Origin: Syngnathus acus
Lineage: Eukaryota; Chordata; Actinopteri; Syngnathiformes; Syngnathidae
Length of the DNA: 64,000 nt
Direction of reading: 5' to 3'
NCBI RefSeq assembly: GCF_901709675.1
Contig: NC_051098.1
Coordinates: 12,677,918-12,741,917 of the forward strand
Both the position numbers and the translations under genes were made by a program. Position 1 is the stretch's first letter; every line of letters starts with the position of its first letter. This document shows, piece after piece, positions 49,827-60,440 of this stretch. Under the pieces are notes generated by a model. That model did not search any database and had not been told where the DNA came from. It saw only the letters and a program-made list of their open reading frames with translations.

Positions 49827-50450
49827 AGCCACTTGCAGGGACTCCAGCCTCCTCGCACCGAAGGGGGCGTCCACGCACGCTCTGCGCCTCCTCGCGTGTG
49901 CTCAGTGAGCGGGAGCACGCAGAAGCAGAAGCAGCTTGTCACTCCCCTGCATGCACATCGCTTGGCCGCCTTGGCACCGTGACATCTCGTTTTCCTGCTC
50001 CTCCCCTCCTCAATTCCAAGGAACAATCACGCGCATTCCAACAACGTGGACGTGTTGACGTGCGTGTGAGCAGCAGCGCTTTTATTTTATTTTTTTATTT
50101 TTTTTGATAGATTTTTTTTGGAGCGCCGCGCACGGAAGGAGAACAGGACAATTTCCCCCTCCTCCTATTCACACAGCATCGTGCACTGTGGAAATAACGT
50201 GCGTCTGCGAGTGGAGACCTCATCAAGTCAAGTGTGGACCCGGACGGGACCTGCTGCATTGTCTTCACCATGGTAAGCTGCAGAAATGCTCATTGAAATA
50301 TACATCGTGCGCGCAGATGTGGCTCTCCTCTCTTCTCCTCGCCCCCTCCCCTTCTGAACCGCACCTTCGGTCCCGGCCGTGCACAGCTCCCTCCCTCCCT
50401 CCCTCGCTCGCTCTCTGGTCTACCTGCGTGCTTATTCTCGTTCATACGTG
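49827..50450 (+). promoter_or_regulatory. CpG-rich promoter / first-exon candidate, possibly tenm4 5' end
   Basis: Local CpG density rises sharply compared with flanks. An exon-like stretch ends CACCATG|GTAAGC, with ATG at 50270-50272 and donor GT at 50273. Read without splicing, the ATG frame stops after a few codons, so splicing is expected: either the ATG is the initiator joined to a phase-0 exon, or the exon is non-coding. In human 11q14.1 the order PRCP-FAM181B-desert-TENM4 is co-oriented as here, so an upstream tenm4 exon is the best guess. No teneurin coding exon is in the window. A lncRNA promoter is the alternative. Confidence 0.4.
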
Positions 50451-52271
50451 ACGAGATGTGGGCTTGTCAATAAGTCGTTACGCTTGCTACGATGATGATG
50501 ATGTGTTCATTTTTCATGGGACTTGGAGTGAACATCTGTGGTGCTGTTTCAAATGGATAAAGGAAATGGTTGGTTTAATTGAAAATATTTGAATGTTTAG
50601 ATTTAATGGGATTCGCTGAATTAATTCAATTTTTCTTTAAAATGATTTATACAAAAAAATTTAATCAATGAAAGGCACATAACATTTATTTTATAAATGT
50701 TTTTTAATAATAATTTCTGTTAAATTTGAATTTAATTGAAAATAATTTCAAAAATTAAATATTTATGAAACAGCAAATTATTTATAGCTATAATTTAATT
50801 TTCCCCAGAATTCAACGCATATTATTTGAAAGAATTTTTTTTGCCAAATCCTCAAAACATGATAATCACATTGTTTTTTTGTGATTAAAAGCGGTTCTAA
50901 CAATGTTCCACGTTGTAATGATTAAGCAACAAACAAGCTTTGTTGTGCTGTGCTGTGTTGTAGTGCGGTGTCATTTTGAGGAGTTCCCAAACAATGTGTG
51001 AGAGCAGAGTGGGAGTAAAATGAGTGAGTGAGCGAGTGAGTCGAACCCCCGGGAGCCATTGTCGGGTGTTGGTGTTGGTGGGGGGCTGCAGAACTAGTAG
51101 CTCGGACCGTCTCCTGCTCTGATTGGCTGGCTATAAACGACTTGTGTCCACTCGTCCATTAATGATGGTCTTTCATTCTGTGGCTTAGTGTGTTGTGTGG
51201 TAATGGACATACTCAGATGGTGAATTGTGCCAGTTTGAATTCATTGTCGGCTTGAAAAAGGTAGGAAGATGTAGCATTACGAGAAAGAAGTTGCTCAAAA
51301 CGGGCCCCGATCGAAAGCAGCTATCGAAGAAGGATGGCTAATGCTAGCTTGCGAAACCTTCTTGCCTATGTGGGCGGAGCATGGCATCATGCTGCCGTAA
51401 TCAGAATAATTGAATGGCCATGCGAATTTGACCTGGATGACACGAACACTATGAACAAGCGATTAGTCTGATTCGAATCGTATTTTCATCAGATGGGAGA
51501 AGGAAAAACTCATCTTACAACATAACCCTTAAAAATAAAGGATTAAGAATCTAAAAAAAAATGCTGGTATGCTTTTTTCCCCCCCCGATACATCCTTTAA
51601 GCATAAATGCAATCATAACACGGATCTCTGCGTGTAGTCATTTTTTTCACTGATGTCAGTAATTCTAAAGTGGAATCAATAATTCTTGTGTAACTGCTTT
51701 TTCAGCAGGCCCAACCCGAGTGTTTTTTGGCTCGGGGGCGGCTTTACGTTTAGCCGAGGCTGCTCTCGCACGCATGTACTCCATCTAAATGCAACGCGTG
51801 TAAAGTAATATTACGACACACCCACATGCTTTCCCCCATTTCCCCAACAACCCATTTCAAGTCATCCACGGCCGCCCGGTGACCTGCCCTTCAACCTTTT
51901 CTTTCCGCCGTCTCTCAAAGGAGCAGAAAGACATTTAGCTTGTCTGACCTTGCCGAGTCTTCATTCTCACATTCGGTTGCGACGGCTTCATCACTCGGGC
52001 TGTGACACGTGGAGGCTACTCGGATTCCTTATTACGACCGCTGCCCAGTAGCTGCCTGTCATGCGCTTTGTCTGCTAAAACACTAACAGTCCGCATACAT
52101 ACATTTTGGTCTAATACAGGATAAAGGGATCAAATAACACAGATTCCAGTGAAGCAACTTCAAGAATGTTATATATAAATATGTTAAATATGTTTTATGT
52201 GCCCCCATGAGTGTAAACATGGCATTCTGATTAATAGTGTGCTTGTGGAATATCAATTAAGCAACAAAATT
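50451..52271. other. Downstream of the first-exon candidate (probable intron)
   Basis: Very AT-rich DNA (50560-50900) is followed by a short GAGT/GAGC tract near 51022 and mixed DNA. No exon recognised. If the 50-kb exon is real, all of this to the window end would be intronic. Confidence 0.35.
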
Positions 52272-52400
52272 CGTCTCAGGGGTGCGGCCATTTTGCCACT
52301 TGCTGTCGATTGAAAATGACATCACAGTTGCCAGGTCACAACCAATCAGGGCTCACTGGTTCTCTGAAGCTGAGCCGTGATTGGTTGTGAAGTGCATATC
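52272..52400. mobile_element. MITE-like element with 20-bp inverted repeat
   Basis: TCACAACCAATCAGGGCTCA (52336-52355) and TGAGCCGTGATTGGTTGTGA (52371-52390) pair at 19 of 20 positions around a 15-nt loop. They are preceded by GCGGCCATTTTGCCACTTGC and GATTGAAAATGACATCAC, words I associate with a repeat common in percomorph fish. It is probably an intact hairpin core of a non-autonomous element. Confidence 0.6.
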
Positions 52401-54936
52401 TGTAAAAAAAATACGAATTAAATCTGAAAATGTCCTTCTGATGAAACTTTGAAGATTTCTTTCTGTTTGAGGGCGTTATAAAGTTTTTGACCGAGTAGCA
52501 TCGGGTCATAATGGTGCTATTTGATTGACGCTGGAAGAGGCAACGAAATACCGCCTGGGGGATCTAGTGAATTACTGTCTGATATAAAATAGCATGCATC
52601 ATCGAATTGGTTTTGCTGGGCCTTATAAAATACGACACCACATCTCATGATGCGTTGTGGCTCGTCGTTGAGTGAGCAGGTGCAAAAATATGAGGCCCGT
52701 ATAGCTCCGGGCTCAGATTACTTTCTGAAGTCAGTGTCGGAGTTGTTTGTATTGGGGAGCCAGGTGTTAGCCTGCCCCCCTGGACACGCCCCTCTGCACC
52801 AACACAAAGACTCTTCGTCCGGTCAATTGTTTAGTGGGCGGGTGGCGTCGGGGAGGTGGGGGGTCCTCTAGACTGTGTGATCAAACGTGGATCCTGCGGC
52901 GTCTCCACATCCATTGCCGCCAACTCAGGGGCCAATCAAAGAAGAGTATGGAAAAGCAACGGGAGGTGCCTTGCTTGATATTTTATCGCTATTGTTCTTT
53001 ATGCAGACATTTGTGAAAAAAAGCCTTTTTGTTTCGGTATAGAAATGAGATTTTCGATTTATGTGATGTGTCATACTGCAGCTTTTAAAGCCGTCGCGCT
53101 AATTGGGTTCTAATGTTTGTTGCCCATGAAAACTGATATGACAGTCATTTATTGGCAATTATTTGGCTCCGCCCCAAGCGACGGCTGCCGAGCCCAAGTT
53201 TGAGCACCGAACAACTTTCCCCTCATGCCGAGAAATAGCGACTGACTGCTTCTAAGTCGCCTTAGACGTGTTCCTCAAAACACAGCGTGGCAAATGACTC
53301 GTTCAATTTGAAGCGCCTTTTATTCTCACGACAGCGTGGCAGCCTCGCGTTGAACCCCGAGGAGGAAACCAAAGTGACAGTAATTACATTTAAAAAAAGA
53401 AGAAAAAAAAAAAATGGTCCGGCCGCGTTTGAAGGTCAGCGTTCCGTCCCGTCCCTCGGGCGGGGCGTCCCGCTAACAACGTGCGAGGTTTTTGTTTGTC
53501 CCTCCCACTAGAAGAGCCTTCCCCAGTGGCGTTTCATCACGAGCATCTTATGCAAGATGCTGAAATGTGGCCTAAGCCTCAGGTAATTAAGCCCCAGCGG
53601 TTCACCCGTCGCCGGAGCTCCGGTTTTCGAGCGCCTTTGCTTTAATGAAGCCGTCTCGGGGCTCCTTTTGCGTTTTGCAGCGTTTTGTGCCACACAACTT
53701 TGCATTTTCACCCCGCTGTGATCAATATGCACGCGCAGTGGGAGGCGGTGGAGTAGTTTGGAGACGGGGGAGCCGCAGAAGGAAGGTCAAGTGTGTGGCA
53801 CTTTGCATCTTTTGGATACAGATATCATCTCTTGGAATGTTTGGTGGAAAAAAAAATCCAAAAAACACGTGGAGTGGCTTTATTAGTATTCAGGAAACTG
53901 GAATGTTGCTAGAAACATGTTGAGGCATCTGTTTGGATACCTAATTAATTTTAGATGACTCGGGATTAATTCGGGGCAGTGATGCCTTAATTTGTTCATT
54001 AGTGTATATCTGTATAAAAAGGTCGCCATCTTTTCCTGTAATATGTCTTTTCTAATTGATACAGAGCAGTGGTCCCACTGCTGTCATGTCGTTTCACAGG
54101 AAATCTGTCCTCGGCCAATCTGATAGCGCCCTCTGAATTCTGCCTAGCAACAAGTGAGCCTGTGTTGTGTAACCATAAAAAAAGCTGCTAGCTAAAATTG
54201 TATTCAAGCAGTGACGTTTAATTGTGATGATTTTTTTGTGGAAAAATAAATAAAAATCATCTACAATAGCCTTGGTTGAAATTTGAGGATTTGATTTTTG
54301 GTGATTGCCACAGTCATTTGGGACTTGTTGAAACTTGAAGGTTAAGATTTGCACACCTGTGCTTTGGTTGGTTGTTTGATGGCGTACGTCGTAACAGCAG
54401 CAGCGTTGTTGCCACGCGCCTCGGCCCGGGCCATACATTTTACGAGCGTCGGGCGGCAAAGTGGTAGAGTGGCGTCTCCCGGCGGAGCTGACCTTCAGCT
54501 GTTACGCCATCAATATTTATGAGGCCCCGCTAGCTGGCCCGCTAGCGCTCGACTGCTCCAGTCACAGACACAGTGGGGCATTTTTCCTCTCAGCCGCGGC
54601 GCAAAGATGACATTTTAGCGAACGGCCTTATTTATCAAATACACGGAGAATGTGCTGACCTGTTCTTTTATGCGGTGGCGTGACCCAGACAACAACACCT
54701 GTCTGTTTGCGTTGTGTTGTAGCGTAAAAACGCATTGACGTTATTGATTTAAAGCCGTGTGGGTGACATAAGCGGTGCTGACAAAAAAGTCATTTATCAT
54801 GCTTTAATAAGGATTCAGCAGTGGCATAAAGAAATGACAGGGTTTGTGGACAGATGATTAGGAAAGGTGTTTTTATATATCATAAAGCCGCCATTTGCTA
54901 TTGTGTTTGCTGCCTTTCACTTTTTTTTGCACTTAT
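52401..54936. other. Non-coding segment
   Basis: No exon recognised. A GC-rich stretch at 52740-52960, an A-run near 53394-53414 and GC-balanced, possibly regulatory stretches at 53170-53760 and 54440-54700 are present. A CTCF-like word lies at 54126-54137. Confidence 0.4.
54126..54137 (-). promoter_or_regulatory. Weak CTCF-like motif, reverse orientation
   Basis: GCGCCCTCTGAA on the + strand, read on the - strand as TTCAGAGGGCGC, resembles the CTCF core. If real, it is opposite in orientation to the sites at 22.8 and 46.4 kb. Confidence 0.25.
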
Positions 54937-55030
54937 GACGGGTCAATTAGACCTGCAACCGAATAGACGCAGGTCAATTAGACCTTCAACATAGTGTGTT
55001 AAATTGGGTCATTTTGACCCGCAACGCAAC
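54937..55030. mobile_element. Degenerate repeat with GGGTCAATTAGACC units
   Basis: Three related units occur: GGGTCAATTAGACCTGCAAC (54940), AGGTCAATTAGACCTTCAAC and GGGTCATTTTGACCCGCAAC. Each is itself partly palindromic. This recalls fish DNA-transposon relics that carry TTTGACCC words. Confidence 0.45.
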
Positions 55031-55894
55031 AGGTTTAATGAAGAAGAGTGTCAAATAAAATTAAATTCTGATATTTTTGTCTTAAAAACGGCAATACAAA
55101 ATGGCTGCGCTTGACAACGTAAAATCTGTTTGCAATATTTGTGAGGACCTCCCAATGATTTTGAGCACAGACCAGTCCAGTTGCGTGTAGCTTTAGCGGA
55201 ATCCTCTTGAGTGATTTCATGTCTCCGGCAGGATTAACCTTTTGATAGGAAGATTATGTCGCCGCGTCTCGACGATGCGTCTGATCGTCTTACTCTCGCT
55301 CTCTGTACAGTGCAGCACGTTGGGACCTCTTTCCTAAAGTGATAGCGTTGATAAAAAGATGCTAGCAGCTGGCTGCTAAATCTGCCTTCAGAAATACGCT
55401 CATGCTAACAAACGGCGAGAGGTGTCCCGACCGGTCGGCCATTTTTGAATGATGTCATCTCGTAGCTCCTAATTTGCGGCTGCGTGTACGATCACAAAGT
55501 TCTTTCGAGGAGTCAAGGTGGTTTACTTTTTTGTACTGGATGGCATCTCCCATGGCTTCAGCTATAATCAATTTCAAAGAATAGACAAGAAAAGGCCTAT
55601 TCTTTGCTCTTCCGAACAAAGCGCGAAGCTTTCATCGGCGCGTCGCATTCGTTGTCGACGAGGCCGTGTGCTATTCACCAGCCGGCGAGCAAATTGCGCG
55701 CGCGGCAGCACGGGGATCGTTTGCTTCTTTCGGAGCGATGAGACACAGATAAGCATGTGAAGAAAAAAAAAAAAGTCTTCTCAGAATGCATTGTTTGTAA
55801 TGGTCTTTGTGATCTATTAGGAAATGTTTTGCACGGTATGGAACAACTTGACACTGTAAGCAGGCTTGAGGAGACTACTTTGTGTGTACTAAGT
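55031..55894. other. Non-coding segment
   Basis: No exon recognised. CpG-containing DNA at 55230-55750 has an open frame and a matching antisense frame, neither recognisable. Confidence 0.4.
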
Positions 55895-56345
55895 CAACAA
55901 AAGTATTGGAATATGTGGCGCATCTGAAGTACAGTACAGAAACAATGCTGCTTGGTCAAAAGTATTAGGACAACCTTGCACAGTTACTGTTGATCACTTT
56001 TACTTTGGCAATATACGGCCAAAAGTATTGGGATACGTGACCCACAGTAGTGCAGCCCGATGCTCTTGTGTATCTGCACGCACGGCAACCCTCTCGTGAG
56101 CACATGCGGACAAACGCCAGGGAGCACATCAGGGCTTGGCGCCGTTCCCGAGCTGGATGGTCAGCGCGTGCGTCAGTGTGGTCAAGCGCTGAGGTTTTGG
56201 CTAAACCAAGCGTGTCGTATTGAGCCACTGGAAGTCAATCCACAAAAACAGTTTATGGATTTTTGTTTGTTTGTTTGTTCAAATTAAAACGGCGTCAAGA
56301 AACATGTTTTGCTGTAGGGGCTCCCAGATACTTGTGGAGTGTAGT
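55895..56345. mobile_element. Decayed MITE with AAAAGTATTGG words
   Basis: CAAAAGTATTGGAATATGTG (55898), TCAAAAGTATTAGGACAAC (55956) and CCAAAAGTATTGGGATACGT (56019) recur. The inverted counterpart CCCAGATACTTGTGGAGTGT closes the region near 56323. This fits nested or rearranged copies of a fish non-autonomous DNA transposon. No open transposase frame remains. Confidence 0.5.
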
Positions 56346-57451
56346 GCTTTTAAGCCACGGTGCTTCATATGAAAGCTGTCTAGTAAATGTGCACTAATGT
56401 GATAACAAAATGGAAAAAAAAACAAAACACAATAGCGCATATTGCTTGCATATTTTTGCTAATGTTTTTGGTATTGGTATTTGGTATTTTTCAAATTCAT
56501 CTATTCATCTGATTTTTCAGGGAACAAACATATCTGAATTTAGACAAAAGTAGTCCTTTCCTTCTGTTTTGTGACCTCCAAAGGCGGTCGCAGAACAGTT
56601 TAGCAAATCACACCAAAACAAATGTAACATTTATAAAAGTATTCTTTACTGCCCATGTAGGCAGTGCAAAAACATGTTAGTACCACTTTACAATCAAGCT
56701 ACCTCCCTGACGGATTTTTAAATGATTAACTGAAGTAGTTTGTTGACGCCTCCCGATTCCAAAGCTCCTTTCGTTACAGTCTGTGATTGTCGTGTGTGAG
56801 TAAAACGAATCAATGAGGAGCGACACAGCATCGCTGGGCGAAAACAAAAGGCCTCCGTCGAAAGTGCTTGCGACTAATTTGTACCTCGTCTTCTGGAGTC
56901 GGCCGTGACGGCGTGCGAGCGGGCTCCGAGCCTCTCGTGTTGAGTCCAAGTGAATCAAAACACTTGTTACCAACAACTGCTGCAGTTTTTTTTTCCTCCC
57001 CTTTTTCATTTCACTGAATCCACGGTCACGGCGGAGAAGGAGAAGGGCGCCGGCGTGCTGTTTACTTCGAGAGCGCCGATTGTGCGCGTTCACCGTTTGT
57101 CTTTCTGGGCTCGGCGTCAACACGCTGTCTGGTTTTCAGTGATTTTCTGGTTAAAAAAAAAATAAACACACACGGGCACAAATCAGCATGTTTGTGCAAG
57201 TGGAAAATGTGGAAATGACACTGCGACGGATGTGCTAACGCGGCCATCTGCTCGCGGGCCGCTCGGAGAATTCGAGAGGCGGCCGAGTGTTACGGTGTGA
57301 GCAAGGTGACGGGATTATTTCTGCCGCCAACTGCTCCTTTTTACCGTTAGAGTATGAAACACGAACGCGCCAGCTTGTTTTTTTACATATGACTGACTAT
57401 GAATGAAGATGTAGGCAAAACCTTCATGGTACATTTCACAATATTCAAGAA
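56346..57451. other. Non-coding segment
   Basis: No exon recognised. AT-rich DNA at 56360-56540 is followed by CpG-containing DNA at 56740-57300 with unrecognised open frames on both strands. Confidence 0.4.
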
Positions 57452-57526
57452 TTAACTCATTTACTGCCATTGACGACTATAGACGTGGAAGATTCATTTT
57501 AACTGGGCTGGCAGCCAATGAGTCAA
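57452..57526. mobile_element. Short piggyBac-type MITE-like element (75 bp)
   Basis: TTAA (57452) is followed by CTCATTTACTGCCA. The right end TGGCAGCCAATGAG is followed by TCAA, a one-base change from TTAA. The terminal inverted repeats match at 12 of 14. TTAA target sites are the piggyBac hallmark. The internal TTGACGACTATAGACGT is typical of a frequent fish repeat. Confidence 0.6.
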
Positions 57527-58170
57527 GACAATATATGGATTGTTTTCTTCTGCAACGTCATAGCTACCAATTGCAACGCATGGTAACATCCGTATTGCGC
57601 AAGCTAAATCTAACCTAAAATCAAAACAAATTTCGAAAACCTGTCGTGCTCCAAAAAAAATGTAAAGAAATTATTTAAAATCAGCATCGAAAATATGTTG
57701 ATGGACACATCAAGCCATCTCTGACCAGTTTAATTTTAGGGGGTGTCAATTACCTGATCTTATTTTATTTTTTCACAATTCGTGACAGGCTCAACAAATA
57801 ACCGTGGATTACTGAAGTCCTCTTTAAATTGGTACAGCAGGAAGTACGCAAGCCGCCTGGCGACCCTACGTGACCTCGCCATACTTTTAATGTCATCCTA
57901 AAAATTACTCCATCCAAATATTTCCATCCGCACAAGATTCAGCATGAAGTCGCCCCCCCCCCTTAAAATAGTCCAATAATCCCTTCTTGAAAGCTGCACA
58001 GTTGAGGGATAAGAGCACTATCGCTGCACTCTGAAAGGATGAACTCACTCTTTTGTCTGCCTTAAAATAGTTCATTTAACACTGTTATATATTTGTCCAG
58101 ATTGGTGAGTTGTTTCCTGAATCACAATACTTCATTGTACCAAGTCATGTTTTGGACAATTGTACACTTG
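57527..58170. other. Non-coding AT-rich segment
   Basis: Nothing recognised apart from a C-run at 57953-57962. Confidence 0.5.
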
Positions 58171-58320
58171 TGTCGAGATTTCAAACAAGGATTGTGTTCC
58201 AGATTCAAATTGCGGCTAGGATGTCAAAATTGGGTTTCAAGCCCAGAGAAGTACTTCAAACAAAGGAGTAGGGTTTTCAATAAGCCAGGTTTGACGCTTT
58301 CAAGGTATTGTTGCAAGTAA
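58171..58320 (-). repeat. Degenerate CCAGGCTTGAAACCCT-type repeat, inverted copy
   Basis: Words GGGTTTCAAGCCCAG (58230), GTAGGGTTTTCAATAAGCCA (58269) and TTCAAACAAGGATTG are reverse complements of the units seen at 59.5 kb. They are too diverged to define a clean period. Confidence 0.4.
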
Positions 58321-58790
58321 CGGTTTTGGCTAGCAATTGGCAATTTCCGCAGTTGCGCTTATTGTGGGAGTTGAAATGGCGCAGATTGCTTTCTCACAAA
58401 TACTAGCGTGACGTAGCAGTGCTGAAACCGACAACGCATTCTGCAATCGAGCCGAGCTTGTGCTGGTCCTGATTACAGTCGTGCTGATTACGCCCGCTGA
58501 AGCGCCGCTGATTGCTATATCGTAAACCGTGTGACGTACCGGCGAGGAAACTGCCAAAGAATTGGGCAGTTTAGCAGCCATGCCAGTTTTTGCTCCAATT
58601 GCTATTTCTTTTGGCAGCCTTGGCTAGATCGTGAATAGTTTGACGTTGCTAATAATTTGACACTTGAGCAGTAGATGTAAATTGGCAGCATTTTCTACCA
58701 ATTAAAGAAATGCAATGTATAAATATTGGCTTTATTCCAATTTGATTATATTCCCCCCCCACTCTTTTTAGTGTCCCCCCCCCCATTCTT
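58321..58790. other. Non-coding segment
   Basis: Unrecognised mixed sequence. A low-complexity C-rich stretch (two C-runs) lies at 58750-58790. Confidence 0.4.
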
Positions 58791-59240
58791 GAATGGTAGT
58801 TCTCTATCGACCAATCAATAACATCAGTGTCCTCTCCGCACTAAAACTGCGCTGACTTGTACACCAGCGAAGGCCTGCTGGAATGTTAACAAATGACGAT
58901 AAATCAGTAAATGAGGAGTCGGGGAGCTTTTTGGGGGCCATAAAAAGAAGCTGCAGTGGGTCAAAGCTATGAGCTACAGCGCAGCGGCTTGGTGTGAACG
59001 TCCCTCTGACTCAGCTCAAACTCAGAAAGTGTGAGCTAAATCACACCCAAAACCTCGCCGGTATACGTTACGGCACATTGATTGAAACTAAACATCACTT
59101 TTCGTATCTCGCTCCGTCAGGCGAGATACATGTAAATAAAAAAAGCACGGTGATGACATGACGGCGAGATGTGCCAGCCACCTCACAATTTATTAGTCGC
59201 CACCTATTTTACATTTAAAGTGGAAAGCTGTCAGCGTGGC
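58791..59240. promoter_or_regulatory. CNE-like segment
   Basis: GC-balanced, non-repetitive DNA with CGACCAATCAATAACATCAG, AACAAATGACGATAAATCAG, TGTAAATAAAAAAAGC (forkhead-like TGTAAATA) and CACAATTTATTAGTCGCC. No coding frame. Confidence 0.25.
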
Positions 59241-59525
59241 GACGGAATTGTGTCATTGAGTGGGTGCCTAACGTGTTAAAAAATGATTATGGTGACGTTT
59301 GTTTTGTGCACACGTCACAGCGTCGTTACTGCTCTCCATTTTTTGGGCTACATTGTTTTTGAAGTGTACTGAAAACGCATCCCTGAGGAACACCACTCCA
59401 CCGTCTTGATTGTTATAGAGCTGCTGTGTGTTTGCGGGTTGAGTAATACACTGAATATGCAGACATAAATATTGGGAAACATGGGCGGTCCACAGACAGC
59501 GACAACAGATTCCTGTCTTCTCAAA
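59241..59525. other. Non-coding segment
   Basis: No exon or repeat recognised. Confidence 0.4.
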
Positions 59526-59685
59526 ACCCAACCCTGGCTTGAAACCGTCATTTAAAAGCCTTGTATAAAACAGAACCCTACCCTGAACCCAAAACCATGG
59601 TTTGAAACACCAACCCAGGCTTGAAATCCTACCTTGAAACTCTAATCTCGGCTTGACACGGGCTTGAAACCCGACTTTGTCCCAA
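59526..59685 (+). repeat. Degenerate tandem repeat of AACCCAGGCTTGAAACCCT type
   Basis: Successive units are AACCCTGGCTTGAAACCGTC, ACCCTACCCTGAACCCAAAA, CCAACCCAGGCTTGAAATCC, TACCTTGAAACTCTAATCTC, GGCTTGACAC and GGGCTTGAAACCCGAC. The period is about 16-20 bp and heavily diverged. An inverted relative lies 1.3 kb upstream. Confidence 0.6.
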
Positions 59686-60345
59686 AAATAGTAAAATCAC
59701 GCGACACGAGGTACGTGACGTGAACCATGTCAGTAAAGTCTCCCACCACCGGCACTTTGAGTATGCATTCACTTCTACCTAAATATTTAGTTTGATGTAC
59801 TCGAGCATGCAAAACAAATCAAAACAATCACCACCGTGTGTAAACATGACTTGGGTCGGTTGAGCGCGAGACGACGCGGGCGTCAAACAAACAGCGGGAT
59901 TCTCCAGCTGCAGTAAGCAAAACCTCCGACGATGATTTGGAGCAAAGCCGCACTTGTTTCCAAACTCGCTCAACACAGCAACGGTGTTAACATGCTTTGC
60001 AACTCCCCCACCTCCCGTACTTAGACCCCCCCTCCGTCCAACCTACCTTCCTATCCAAACAGCGGCCCGGTTTGAAGTCGCCTTGAACCTGCGGCCCTCG
60101 CTTTAGGAGGCGCGGGGCCCAAGGGGGGCTCGGGTTACAAGCGTCCAACCTGCGCCGCATTAGCGAACCCCGACGAAATAATCGCCATCTGGAAGCTATG
60201 CGGCAGCCCGTCCTCGCCTTCAATCACGCTGACCTCAATTAAGTTTCATTTGTTGAGTAGTTTTATTCGCTGCTTGGCTAGCCCGCTCGGCCTTTCTTCT
60301 TCTGCCTCGTGTGGTAATTCTCTTAGGTAGCATGTCTTCTACCCC
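59686..60345. other. Non-coding segment
   Basis: No exon recognised. GC-rich, C-rich DNA at 60000-60230 has no recognisable coding content. Confidence 0.4.
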
Positions 60346-60440
60346 AGTGATTCTCAAACTTTGGGTCATCCAAACCTCCAGCTGTTGCTTGGTGGTCTGC
60401 CAAATAATTTGCAGCGACTTACTATGCAGCCAAAAAAAGT
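60346..60440 (+). mobile_element. Possible hAT terminus fragment
   Basis: CCAGTGATTCTCAAACTTTG resembles the left terminus (CAGTGGTTCTCAAACT) of a common fish and tetrapod hAT family. The expected inverted right end was not found, so this is a fragment at most. Confidence 0.35.

Noticed and set aside
51030-51075. Antisense tRNA suggested by GGGGTTCGACTC on the - strand
   Set aside because: No cloverleaf can be drawn. The adjacent sequence is a GAGT/GAGC low-complexity tract.
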